Shown piece by piece: positions 15,923 through 24,166 of a stretch of DNA of 64,000 nucleotides. This DNA is from CAVCAD01 sp036653735 (GTDB taxonomy: Bacteria; Bacillota_I; Bacilli_A; RF39; UBA660). The stretch covers positions 1-64,000 of the forward strand of contig JAVVTI010000001.1 of assembly GCA_036653735.1 (NCBI GenBank), in the 5' to 3' direction. The notes beneath the pieces are model-generated. The model saw nothing but the letters and a program-made list of their open reading frames with translations, did no database searches and was not told the origin of the DNA. A program made the translations under genes and the position numbers. Numbering within the stretch: position 1 is the first letter of the stretch; the number at the start of each line of letters is the position of its first letter.

Positions 15923-16447
15923 TTATTTAATGTTTAAATTCAAATTTTCTTGCAATTTAACCCCATTAACTGTTTCTTCACTATGCAATTTTAAATAATT
16001 TTTAATTTCTGTTTTCATTACATCAGTTTCTTTAATTTTTCTTGTTTTTATAAACTCACTAGGAACTTTTCCAATATCTGTAACTTCCACTGTAGAAGAT
16101 TTTCGATAAGATAATTTACATCTGGCATCTTCAAATTTATATTTACCAATTTCTTTCGTGGTACTTTTTAAATAAGTGTCGAGATAATTTTTTAATCTTG
16201 CCGATTTATTTTCATTCACTTTCTGACGTTGTTCTAAAATTAATTTTTCTTGTTTGATTGCGGCTGCATCTGAATTTAAGTTTTTAATAAAACAAGCAAT
16301 ATTAGAAATTTTCTTATCTAATTCCATTTCAACTTCATCTAGCCGATTTTCTAATTCTTTTCCCTCTAATATTTCTCCGTCTTCTGTATCAAAGAATCCA
16401 TCTACTAATGTTTCAAATCTTTCATCAATTTTATATAAGCTTGCCAT
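15923..16447 (-). CDS. Siphovirus Gp157-like protein
   Basis: 174 residues with the family layout: N-terminal MASLYKIDERFETLVDG, a long central coiled coil (EMELDKKISNIACFIKNL through ARLKNYLDTYL), then the conserved KFEDARCKLSYRKSSTVEV and a charged end. Streptococcus thermophilus phage Gp157 has been linked to phage resistance in older annotation, but its biochemical role is unsettled. It sits last in the nrd operon, 3 bases after the 16451 gene. Confidence 0.85.
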   Translation of the reverse strand: MASLYKIDERFETLVDGFFDTEDGEILEGKELENRLDEVEMELDKKISNIACFIKNLNSDAAAIKQEKLILEQRQKVNENKSARLKNYLDTYLKSTTKEIGKYKFEDARCKLSYRKSSTVEVTDIGKVPSEFIKTRKIKETDVMKTEIKNYLKLHSEETVNGVKLQENLNLNIK

Positions 16448-16450
16448 TTT

Positions 16451-16642
16451 TTATTCTCCTTTTATTTTTTTTAATTCAATTTTAGTTAAATTGTTTGTTA
16501 AGCTTAATAAACCACAAGGGGATATATCCTCCGTTAAGTCTCTCATTTTATTAGCAAAATCTTTACAATATTCTACGTGTTCACACTTATAACAACCCAT
16601 ATTATTTTTTTTCTGTGCAATACAAACACAATTCTTTAACAT
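16451..16642 (-). CDS. Cys-rich small protein, 63 aa
   Basis: Cysteines in MLKNCVCIAQ and CYKCEHVEYC plus one more suggest a small metal site. It lies between nrdG and Gp157 with only a few bases on either side, so it is cotranscribed. Not recognised. Confidence 0.6.
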   Translation of the reverse strand: MLKNCVCIAQKKNNMGCYKCEHVEYCKDFANKMRDLTEDISPCGLLSLTNNLTKIELKKIKGE

Positions 16643-16646
16643 TCAT

Positions 16647-17120
16647 TTAGTTCACCCTTTCTGCATATTGATTTTTACTTGCTAATTTTACCCCTAACAA
16701 TTTGTTATAAACATTTTTTTCGTTCGGTATATATCTTCCATATTTTATGATTATATTTTTATATGTTCCCAATTCTTTTATTTTATCTTCAATTTCTTTT
16801 TTATAATAACCTGTATATATGACAATATCATTATCTGTTTTTTGTCTAAATACTTGAATTAAATTATATAAATCATTCCATGAATCAAATGGTTCTAACC
16901 CACCACAGACAATCGCACTTGTTAAATTATTTTCTAAATATCTATTTACAATTTTATCAGTTGATATTTCAATGTTTGGAGAGGTTGCCAATTCCCCATT
17001 TTGGCAAACCTTTTCTCCACAATCTTTTTCACATTTAAAACTACAATATGGAAAAGCTATAAACATTGATGGTTTTTTGTAATTACTGAAATCTTCATCA
17101 ACTAAATTTTTAATTATCAT
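16647..17120 (-). CDS. nrdG: Anaerobic ribonucleotide reductase activating protein
   Basis: Radical-SAM activase that installs the glycyl radical on NrdD. The cluster region reads CSFKCEKDCGEKVCQN, a Cys-x3-Cys-x3-Cys variant of the classic motif that I recall in clostridial NrdG-like proteins. CGGLEPFDSW matches the 'GGEP' SAM-binding loop. 157 residues is normal for NrdG. It overlaps nrdD by 11 bases, so expression is coupled. Confidence 0.85.
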   Translation of the reverse strand: MIIKNLVDEDFSNYKKPSMFIAFPYCSFKCEKDCGEKVCQNGELATSPNIEISTDKIVNRYLENNLTSAIVCGGLEPFDSWNDLYNLIQVFRQKTDNDIVIYTGYYKKEIEDKIKELGTYKNIIIKYGRYIPNEKNVYNKLLGVKLASKNQYAERVN

Positions 17121-19029
17121 TTTTCATACCGGCATAAGAATACCACTGTCTTGTATTAAATTCTTTTTTCCTATCTTTTGAATATGAACGTACAGGCTCT
17201 AAAAATCCTACAATTCTTTGGTAAGTATCCATTACGTCACCACCACAAGTTGGACAAATATCTGTTCCCACAAATCCATGGTGGTTTGAACATTCATTAA
17301 TTTTTGTGTTGAAAGCAAAATAAATAACTCCCGATTCTGCTATTTTATTTAACATTTCCCAAGCAACTTCTTCATTCGGGAAATTTTGTTCAATATTAAT
17401 ATGAGCAATTGCACCGCCTGAACATTTTTTATCTAAAATTGACGCAGTTCTAAGCTTTTCTTTAATCGTACAATTTTCTGATAGTGGAATCCACTGGTTA
17501 GAATAAATGAATTTATCATTTTTTTCGTATAGCAAATTATCTTTTTGGCATAATATGACTGCGGCTCGTTCAGCTGGAACACTTTCAATATTTAATGAAT
17601 ATTTATCTGTAAAATTGTCTTTAATATTATTTAAAACATCAAATATATCACTAGCAAAATTCATACCATCTTCTGTATAATATACATTTCCAAATTCATC
17701 TTTTTCAGTAAAACCAAAAGATTCAACAACTTCATACAATCCTAAAATTCCAATTGTATTATATTGCTTACTAAGTTCAACACCTCCGTCACAATAATTT
17801 GGCAACAATCCTTTTTCAATATTTCTTGTAATAATTCCTCGAATAATATCTAATGTTTTACAACATAATATAGTTCTCTTTTTTAATAAAGCTAAATATT
17901 TATTTCTATCAAAATTTGTTTCATATCCAATTCTCATTAAATTGATAGTATTGACTTTAATTGAACCAATAGACAAAGCCGTACCACCGATAGAATTAAT
18001 AAATCCGTCTAGTTTGTCGAACCCTGATAACAAACGACAACAATTTGATAATACACCAACATTATCACTCATAAAGAAGTTGCTATCATTCCATTTCATA
18101 TTATGTTTAGAACACCATCTAGCAAAATCTTCATCTACAAATTTCCCACCTTTATATAATAAACTATACGTTAAAACAGGAAATGTAAATAAATTGCTAC
18201 TTCTAATATCCGATACAACTTCCATAAACACTTTTTGGATTTCTATAATTTCGTCAATATAGTCTAATGCAAAAGTGCCATCGGGAAATTCAGTTGAACC
18301 GAATAATGATTCTAAATATTCTCTGTCAAAAATTGAAACATTTACAAAAGCAGATTGGTCAATTCTAATAAATGGTTGATTTAGTCTAAAAATAAACTTT
18401 TGAAAACTTTGTTTTAAGTAATAATCATTATTTTTGATTACATCGCCATTTTCACAATCTTTCTTCCAAAAATAAAAACTCCATAATAATACGTTTGGTA
18501 AACCACAAGCACCCGAACTTCGATTACTCATAAATGAAATAAATTCAATTACATCATCAAAGAATGTGGTTAAATGTTTTGGAGGTTGCTTATTATAATC
18601 ATCTAAGAAGAATAACCCCTCTTTTGCTAATCGAGTTAAGTCGAACGCATAGCAATATGGTAAATAAGAACTTGTAGGTGCATCATGTAAATAAAACCCA
18701 CCATTATATTCTGTTTCTAACCATTCCTTTGAAGTTTTTAACCCATACTTTTTCTTCATTTCATAAAATATTTTATTAAACGCAAACAACTTATCTTCTG
18801 ACTTTCCTTTTTCTGATATCATACTTCTGATATCTTTGTGTTTTGCGTTTGCGTTTGAATCAATCGTTGAATCAGCAACATTCTTATCAACAAATCCTTC
18901 TATAAAATCTGAAAAATTTAATTGTGATTCATGGAAACCATTTAATATCTCAAAATCTTCCCCATACTTATTGCTAACTGTTTCAAAAGCTTTTTCAAAA
19001 TCCTTGTTCATTTTAATTGGTATTAACAT
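17110..19029 (-). CDS. nrdD: Class III anaerobic ribonucleoside-triphosphate reductase
   Basis: 639 residues. It reduces ribonucleotides to deoxyribonucleotides using a glycyl radical, only without oxygen. The C-terminus carries the zinc-binding CPTC pair, the glycyl-radical region RIVGFLEPVRSY near residue 608, and the tail EFNTRQWYSYAG. The body has CGLPNVLLWSFYFWKKDC and INLMRIGYETN typical of NrdD. It forms an operon with a glutaredoxin-like protein upstream and nrdG downstream. Supplies dNTPs for phage DNA synthesis in an anaerobic host. The N-terminal ATP-cone seen in cellular NrdD seems absent, as in phage enzymes. Confidence 0.9.
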   Translation of the reverse strand: MLIPIKMNKDFEKAFETVSNKYGEDFEILNGFHESQLNFSDFIEGFVDKNVADSTIDSNANAKHKDIRSMISEKGKSEDKLFAFNKIFYEMKKKYGLKTSKEWLETEYNGGFYLHDAPTSSYLPYCYAFDLTRLAKEGLFFLDDYNKQPPKHLTTFFDDVIEFISFMSNRSSGACGLPNVLLWSFYFWKKDCENGDVIKNNDYYLKQSFQKFIFRLNQPFIRIDQSAFVNVSIFDREYLESLFGSTEFPDGTFALDYIDEIIEIQKVFMEVVSDIRSSNLFTFPVLTYSLLYKGGKFVDEDFARWCSKHNMKWNDSNFFMSDNVGVLSNCCRLLSGFDKLDGFINSIGGTALSIGSIKVNTINLMRIGYETNFDRNKYLALLKKRTILCCKTLDIIRGIITRNIEKGLLPNYCDGGVELSKQYNTIGILGLYEVVESFGFTEKDEFGNVYYTEDGMNFASDIFDVLNNIKDNFTDKYSLNIESVPAERAAVILCQKDNLLYEKNDKFIYSNQWIPLSENCTIKEKLRTASILDKKCSGGAIAHINIEQNFPNEEVAWEMLNKIAESGVIYFAFNTKINECSNHHGFVGTDICPTCGGDVMDTYQRIVGFLEPVRSYSKDRKKEFNTRQWYSYAGMKNDN

Positions 19030-19246
19030 TTTTTTTCCTTTCCATAATGTATTTTACAATTTCTGACCTGTCTAATATTTTTCCATCAATTTCAGCAAAT
19101 GGGGCTGACATAATTTTATTCTCTTTTGCAACTTTCAAAATAATTTGTTCGTCTGTAATTAATTCAAAATCAATTGATTCTTTTTTTAGCATTTTTTCTA
19201 AAACAATACAACTTGGACAATGTGTACTATAAAATTTCATTTTCAT
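19013..19246 (-). CDS. Glutaredoxin/thioredoxin-like redox protein
   Basis: I chose ATG 19246 because AGGAGGTG lies 7 bases before it. The product is 77 residues, starting MKMKFYSTHCPSC. CPSC is the redox-active pair and SAPFAEIDG is the cis-proline loop region of the fold. It overlaps nrdD, so it probably reduces NrdD or a related disulfide. Confidence 0.8.
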   Translation of the reverse strand: MKMKFYSTHCPSCIVLEKMLKKESIDFELITDEQIILKVAKENKIMSAPFAEIDGKILDRSEIVKYIMERKKNVNTN

Positions 19247-19280
19247 ATTTTCACCTCCTAACATTGTTATATCAAAACTA

Positions 19281-19309
19281 ATTATATCATAGCATTTTAA
19301 TATTGTCAA
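19281..19309 (-). promoter_or_regulatory. Promoter of the nrd operon
   Basis: TTGACA (19304-19309), 17-base spacer, TATAAT (19281-19286), perfect consensus. Element E ends about 20 bases upstream. Confidence 0.8.
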
Positions 19310-19331
19310 GATATTTATGTTATTTGTATTA

Positions 19332-19403
19332 GTCGATTTAAGCTACGTTTTAGTTATAGTGGCACAATTTATTACCTATGTACTTTAAGTATCTTAAAAT
19401 GGC
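19332..19403 (-). repeat. Early intergenic element, copy E
   Basis: Minus orientation: GCCATTTTAAG, then ACATAGGTAATAAATTGT, then CTAAAACGTAGCTTAAATCG, then ACTAAT, then an AT-rich gap and the -35 of the nrd promoter. The order and spacing match copy F. Confidence 0.65.
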
Positions 19404-19444
19404 TAGAAATGCGTCACACAGTGTTCTAAATGCTATCTTCTAAC

Positions 19445-19591
19445 CTAACAAAACAACTTCTTAACTAAAACACCATATTTAATCAAAGAAAATAATAATA
19501 TCAGTAAAATTAGAACAATTGGAATTATAATGGAAAACATTATAAATATAAATTTATTCATAAAATTATTCTTTTTCTTTTTTAACTTCAT
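19445..19591 (-). CDS. Small single-pass membrane protein, 48 aa
   Basis: I chose ATG 19591 with AAGAGG upstream. A basic N-terminus (MKLKKKKNNFMNK) is followed by one strong hydrophobic segment. Possibly a small membrane modulator; unknown. It overlaps the end of the 19588 gene. Confidence 0.5.
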   Translation of the reverse strand: MKLKKKKNNFMNKFIFIMFSIIIPIVLILLILLFSLIKYGVLVKKLFC

Positions 19592-19797
19592 TTTTTTATA
19601 ACCTCTTTTTGCTTCACAAATATGCATTTTAGAAAATGTATTTCATCTTCTAAATCAAAACTTCCAAAACTTGTAAAATAATCATTCTGAATTTCATATA
19701 AACCATAACATAAATTATCTTCTTTGCATTCATTTATTTCATAGGCTTTATCTACAGTAAATAGTTTGTTATCTGATTCTGTACAAATATATTTCAT
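19588..19797 (-). CDS. Hypothetical protein, 69 aa
   Basis: AAAGGGG precedes ATG 19797. A small acidic protein resembling short phage proteins of the 'MKYICTESDNKLFTVDKAYEI' kind, which look like small SH3-like folds. I cannot name the family. Confidence 0.6.
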   Translation of the reverse strand: MKYICTESDNKLFTVDKAYEINECKEDNLCYGLYEIQNDYFTSFGSFDLEDEIHFLKCIFVKQKEVIKK

Positions 19798-19813
19798 TTT
19801 TCCCCTTTATATA

Positions 19814-20380
19814 TTAATAAATAATTTCTTCCAAACTTCGTGGTGTATAATCCATATAATCTAACATACACCCAACGTTATATAACTGTCCTTGATTATA
19901 TCTATCTTTTGAATATGATTTTAAATCCTTTATCTGTTCAACAAAATATTGTATTAGCTGAGATTCATATCTTTCATGTACATGACCATATAACATATAA
20001 GTATTTTTACTAGAACTATGATTATAAAACAAAATAGGATAATGACTCATTATGATTTTGTTCCCATTTTCTTTAATCATTTTATAATCTGTTATTTCAA
20101 TAAACTTCTCTGATAATTTTTTTGACATTTTAACAATATCATGATTTCCTCTAATTAAAACTTTCTTGCCATTCAATTTATCCAAAATTTCAATCCATAC
20201 TTTTTCATCTCGACTTAAACTAAAATCTCCTAAAATATAAACAGTATCTTTGTTATTAACTTTTTTATTCCAATTATTAATTATTTTGGCTTCCATTTCT
20301 TGGACTGTCTGAAAAGGTCTGTTATCAAAACTTAAGATATTCTCATGGCGGAAATGTAAATCTGAAATAAAATAATTCAT
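19814..20380 (-). CDS. Calcineurin-like metallophosphoesterase
   Basis: 188 residues with all the usual metal ligands: DLHFRHENI at the N-terminus, GDFS near residue 52, GNHD near residue 79, SHYP near residue 113 and GHVH near residue 133. It hydrolyses phosphodi- or monoesters with two metals; the phage substrate is not known. It lies in the SleB/19588 gene group. Confidence 0.9.
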   Translation of the reverse strand: MNYFISDLHFRHENILSFDNRPFQTVQEMEAKIINNWNKKVNNKDTVYILGDFSLSRDEKVWIEILDKLNGKKVLIRGNHDIVKMSKKLSEKFIEITDYKMIKENGNKIIMSHYPILFYNHSSSKNTYMLYGHVHERYESQLIQYFVEQIKDLKSYSKDRYNQGQLYNVGCMLDYMDYTPRSLEEIIY

Positions 20381-20399
20381 ATTCGCTCCTTCTTTTTTA

Positions 20400-21101
20400 T
20401 TATTTATAAAATTTGTGACCTACGCTATCTGTGAAAATGTATTCTAAATTATTTTCATGCCATTCACTTTCATTACTATAAAAATAAGTTGCACCACTAG
20501 TAGTATCACCTAGTTTGAATACATATTCCAAAGCAAATTTAGTATCTTCGGATATTTCATCTCTAAAATATTCAAACTGATTTTTTTCTGTAATTACAGA
20601 AATAGGATTATTTGGAAATGTATTATTATCAAGTCTGTTTAGTATAACAGATGCAATATTACATTTTGCGCTAAAATTAGTTTGGTATGTTTCGGTTTCT
20701 ATACATTTTTGCATATATAATATTTCTAAATTTGAATAAGAATTATATAGTTCTTTTGTTTCTATTATGTTGTCATATTTTTCAGATAAACTATTGTATT
20801 TTTTCAAGTATTCTATTTTATCAAAATTTTTTAATGGTTCTATTAAAGTTTTTTCATATTCAATTTGTGAACTTATAATTTCTGTGTTTGTTTTATTTAA
20901 CAATTCATTTACAGATAATAATGACATATTTTCGTTTTCTAAATCAATTCTGTTATTTTCTAATACCATAATATTATTTGATAATTTATTATTTGTATTA
21001 TTTATATTATTTAATTCATCTAATAAATTTTGACATTTACAAGAAAAAAGTAATACAATAGAAAATTCTATCAGTATAGTTATTTCTTTAACTCTTTTCA
21101 T
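20400..21101 (-). CDS. SleB-like cell-wall hydrolase, predicted lipoprotein with coiled coil
   Basis: 233 residues. N-terminus: short basic stretch, hydrophobic core and a lipobox-like SCKC, so it may be anchored outside the membrane. Residues about 25-120 form a coiled coil rich in Asn/Leu. The C-terminal domain has the SleB layout: CIETETY (catalytic Glu region), IASVILNRLDNNTFPNNPISVI and GATYFYS. SleB family enzymes cleave peptidoglycan. Its place among early genes, far from holin and endolysin, suggests a role other than lysis, such as superinfection control; this is inference. Confidence 0.8.
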   Translation of the reverse strand: MKRVKEITILIEFSIVLLFSCKCQNLLDELNNINNTNNKLSNNIMVLENNRIDLENENMSLLSVNELLNKTNTEIISSQIEYEKTLIEPLKNFDKIEYLKKYNSLSEKYDNIIETKELYNSYSNLEILYMQKCIETETYQTNFSAKCNIASVILNRLDNNTFPNNPISVITEKNQFEYFRDEISEDTKFALEYVFKLGDTTSGATYFYSNESEWHENNLEYIFTDSVGHKFYK

Positions 21102-21151
21102 AAACTCCTCCTTTCTTTCTTCTTTTAATTTTTATTCACCCCCTTTAAAAT

Positions 21152-21180
21152 ATTATATCAAATACTTTTAATCTTGTCAA
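21152..21180 (-). promoter_or_regulatory. Promoter of the SleB-phosphoesterase operon
   Basis: TTGACA (21175-21180), 17-base spacer, TATAAT (21152-21157), perfect consensus. Confidence 0.8.
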
Positions 21181-21428
21181 CTTAATTATTTTTTTAGTTT
21201 ATTATTACTGTAATTTTTTTTTATTTAAAATATAAATATTTTTTTACTTATTTAAAATTTACAATTTATTTTGGGGTAACCATTAGAGTAATTACAATCT
21301 CCATCATGACTACTCTTTACCCTCTCACGTCCATTCTACCACTCAAAATATGCATCATAGGTAAGAATTAGGCATTCTAACCCACTACCCCTACAATTGT
21401 TAGCCTAACCGCATATATATCTATAATT

Positions 21429-21584
21429 TTACCTATGCTCTCTAATTAGTTTATCAAGTGTTGGTCTGCTTATATTCAATTCATGAGCCATATCAACTTT
21501 GCTTATCTCTCTATTCATATATTTATTGTAAAAGACGATACAAAACGTATCACATTGTGTAATTATGTAATTATAATTCTGCAT
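21429..21584 (-). CDS. Small helix-turn-helix protein, 51 aa
   Basis: I chose the ATG at 21584, which overlaps the end of the 21571 gene; a longer frame starts further upstream inside it. The C-terminus (ISKVDMAHELNISRPTLDKL) is a clear resolvase-type helix-turn-helix. It probably binds DNA, possibly as a regulator of the early region. Confidence 0.65.
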   Translation of the reverse strand: MQNYNYIITQCDTFCIVFYNKYMNREISKVDMAHELNISRPTLDKLIREHR

Positions 21585-21756
21585 TATCAAATTCATGATG
21601 TATAAATCTGTAAAATATAGATTCCGTTTCCGCTTTGTCATATACAAATACTAATTTTCCTTTGAATCCTATTTCAATTCTAATTGGCTGATATCCATAT
21701 GTTAAATATACTTTTACTTGTTTAAAATTTACAATTTTGATTTCATTTTCTTTCAT
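21571..21756 (-). CDS. DUF5659-like small protein, 61 aa
   Basis: The order 'VKVYLTYGYQPIRIE...GKLVFVYDKAETESIFYRF' matches small phage proteins with the layout I recall for DUF5659. The role is unknown. It is coupled to the HTH gene by overlap. Confidence 0.6.
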   Translation of the reverse strand: MKENEIKIVNFKQVKVYLTYGYQPIRIEIGFKGKLVFVYDKAETESIFYRFIHHEFDNAEL

Positions 21757-21963
21757 GTTTTTTGCTCCTATTCTAGCGTCTATATTCTAATATACATAAG
21801 TTGTAGGCTACCCTCTATAAAGTGTCTGCATCAGCTTGTAAACGTGCCTCACAAGGTTATAAACTTTAATTACAGATGATACAAATAATTATTTCATCTT
21901 CTTTCTTTTTAATTTTATCATTTATTGGTTCTTTTTATTTTTTAAATTTCACGTAACTAAAAG

Positions 21964-21975
21964 GAACAAGTGTTC
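21964..21975. promoter_or_regulatory. LexA/DinR-type box 4
   Basis: GAACAAGTGTTC, an exact reverse complement of box 3, in a gene-free stretch between 21757 and 22039. Confidence 0.5.
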
Positions 21976-22038
21976 TTATATTAACAAATAAATAATATTA
22001 TTATTGCTAAAATAATTTTTTTAGTTTTATATTTTCCT

Positions 22039-22140
22039 TTATATTTTATATTTTTTTATAACAAATTCATAATCTAACCACATAATTAACCATACATCTT
22101 GACAATTATATATTCTAGGTTTTAATTTTGAAAATTTCAT
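22039..22140 (-). CDS. Tiny ORF, 33 aa
   Basis: MKFSKLKPRIYNCQDVWLIM follows AAGGAGG and a perfect promoter (22181-22209). Too short to classify. Confidence 0.5.
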   Translation of the reverse strand: MKFSKLKPRIYNCQDVWLIMWLDYEFVIKKYKI

Positions 22141-22180
22141 ATTTTACCTCCTTTTTACTTCCTTTCTATTATTTAATAAC

Positions 22181-22209
22181 ATTATATCACAACATTTTGA
22201 TATTGTCAA
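22181..22209 (-). promoter_or_regulatory. Promoter of the 22039 ORF
   Basis: TTGACA (22204-22209), 17-base spacer, TATAAT (22181-22186). Confidence 0.7.
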
Positions 22210-22240
22210 ATTATTAAATTATTATTAGTATTAATTATTA

Positions 22241-22302
22241 GACGATTATAGCCACTTTAGTGCTACAATGGACAATTTACCATAGAACCATTTTAAACCG
22301 TC
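22241..22302 (-). repeat. Early intergenic element, copy F
   Basis: Minus orientation: GACGGTTTAAAATGG, CTATGGTAAATTGT, then CTAAAGTGGCTATAATCG, TCTAAT, an AT-rich gap and the -35 at 22204. GACG/CGTC close the ends. It is the shortest copy and helps define the minimal element. Confidence 0.65.
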
Positions 22303-22478
22303 AAATCAGCCTAATAAAGATATCTATCAAAGTATTAATAAGCTTTATCTATGTCATTATAATATTTGTATGTAAATATTCAACTCGTTTTCTAATTAGA
22401 CTATATGTATTTACTTATTTCTTATCCTCCTTAATCTGTTTGTTTATTTCATATAGTATAATTTAAACTGGGTTAGTA

Positions 22479-22574
22479 TCACGTAATTTTTTTTATATCA
22501 CCATAATCCATTAAGTTACAAATCATTATATAATTATTTTCTAAAAATTCTTTAGTTTCTTTCTTTAATATCAT
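22479..22574 (-). CDS. Tiny ORF, 31 aa
   Basis: MILKKETKEFLENNYIM follows AAGGAG closely and overlaps the end of the DUF488 gene. Helical; function unknown. Confidence 0.5.
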   Translation of the reverse strand: MILKKETKEFLENNYIMICNLMDYGDIKKIT

Positions 22575-22956
22575 AATTTATCTCCTTCTTAGTGAAATTA
22601 TATTCTTTGCATTCTATCCCATTATCATTTAACCATTTTGAAACCAATTGTCTATGACAAAATTTTGATGGTTTTTCATAACACATCAAACAAATATTAA
22701 TATTTTCTACATGAAGAATCCCAATTAAATCATATAACACATCTTTAACAGAAAGATTATTTAAGATATTTTCATTATAATTTTTAATATAAGATTCTAT
22801 GTCATTATTTTCTTTATATGACATCAATATTTTATAAGTCGGTGCTAATTTATACTACAATCCATTAAACCAATTCGGTGTTTTAACACATATAGATATT
22901 GGTATAAAATTTTTAGGTAGTTTATTCGCCATTGCAAAGTAACTTATGTAAATCAT
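22552..22956 (-). pseudogene. DUF488-family gene interrupted by an in-frame amber codon
   Basis: ATG 22956 follows AAGGAGG and reads MIYISYFAMANKLPKNFIPI, the usual DUF488 start. Codon 34 (22855-22857) is TAG in NGL*YKLAP, where relatives I recall have Gln (GLQYKKLAP). After it the frame continues in phase to CLMCYEKPSKFCHRQLV, the Cys-containing DUF488 signature. A C-to-T change (CAG to TAG) explains it. Translation could restart at a later ATG. DUF488 function is not established. Confidence 0.75.
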
Positions 22957-23129
22957 ATTTGTTCCTCCTTTTATTTTTATGCATATTTAATTATAATTAT
23001 TTTTTATATATTTGACTATATAGTATCATTGTGAATATGATTAATCCCTCCTTGTTAATATTCATTTAATGTGGCTTAGTGATTAAATAACTTACTCTGA
23101 TTTTTATTATTTCAATACCACCTTTATAT

Positions 23130-23158
23130 ATTATAACATATTATATTATATATGTCAA
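23130..23158 (-). promoter_or_regulatory. Promoter of the DUF488 gene
   Basis: TTGACA (23153-23158), 17-base spacer, TATAAT (23130-23135). It is the first leftward promoter next to the palindrome hub. Confidence 0.7.
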
Positions 23159-23229
23159 ATTATATTATATAAATAATTAATAAGTATATAATCATATATA
23201 ATAATAATATATGCCAGTCGGCAGAATTA

Positions 23230-23545
23230 GGTTAGTAGGGAATGCTTACGGAATGGCTTACACCATTGCCTACACCATTGGGGGATTTTTGAGTATTTTT
23301 TATTCAAAATAATTAATAATTGATTGATATGTAAAAAGGATACATAATCATTTTCATATAGAGTATATAACTAATAAAAAATGATTATGTATCCTTTTTA
23401 CATTATGTGTATTATAATATAATATTATTAAAATTATATGGTATCATTTTATACAAGCTAATCATGTGTATTCAGAATCCCTTGACCTTAAAAATGGCGT
23501 AAGCCATTCAAATGCGTAAGCATTCTCTACTAACCCTACTAACCA
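23230..23545. repeat. Imperfect inverted arms around the 26-bp hairpin
   Basis: The left arm (23230-23267) contains GGTTAGTAGGGAATGCTTAC and GAATGGCTTACACCATT. The right arm (23493-23544) is its complement with inserts. The right arm also holds two tandem mini-hairpins with GTAA loops: AATGGC-GTAA-GCCATT and AATGC-GTAA-GCATT, then CTACTAACC twice. TACACCATTG occurs twice in the left arm. Confidence 0.65.
23329..23403. repeat. 26-bp perfect palindrome
   Basis: 23329-23354 and 23378-23403 pair perfectly over 26 bp, with a 23-base loop. The stem contains AAAAAGGATACATAATCATT. Confidence 0.85.
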
Positions 23546-23722
23546 TTTTACAATAATGAAAAATAGATTATATAGTATTTTTATATTATTATATATTATA
23601 ATATATTATTAAATAGTTATACTTAATAAATAGTTATATTTAATAATATATTATAACTAACTTATATACTTAATATAATATATAATACTTGTAGTTTTAA
23701 TTAAGTTCAAGTTCGCTGACGT

Positions 23723-23801
23723 AATAAAATAAATTATATGGGTATATCTCAATCCTGCTACGCAGTCTTTCGATATAAACACCCATATAATTTATTTTAT
23801 T
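23723..23801. repeat. Nested palindrome with 21-bp stem
   Basis: AATAAAATAAATTATATGGG and one more base (23723-23743) pair perfectly with 23781-23801. The 37-base loop holds ATATC/GATAT and a CTGC-TAC-GCAG mini-hairpin. Confidence 0.85.
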
Positions 23802-23822
23802 TTTGTCCTGAAATGTTTTTTC

Positions 23823-23894
23823 ATTTTTATAAATAAGTACACTCAAATGCCACCTTACGGTGTCCTTTTCGTAGACGTACTTATTTATAAAAAT
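23823..23894. repeat. Nested palindrome with 18-bp stem
   Basis: ATTTTTATAAATAAGTAC (23823-23840) pairs with 23877-23894. The 36-base loop holds CACC-TTAC-GGTG (a GTAA loop on the minus strand). Same architecture as the palindrome 22 bases to its left. Confidence 0.85.
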
Positions 23895-24166
23895 TAAAAA
23901 AATTCCAGTTTATTCCAGTTTATTATTATTATTATAATATATAGTTATATCTTATTATTATTATTATATGTTTATTATAATATATTACATAGTTATATGA
24001 ATTTATTTATTATTATAATAATATATAACTATTTAATATAACTATTTAAAGTAATTAAGATAAAAAAGATAAAAATAAAATTATAATTTATATAATATTA
24101 AAATACCCGTTTTTTTAGATAAATTGACTCAAACCTATATAAATCAATGGGTACAGAGTTTTTGAA

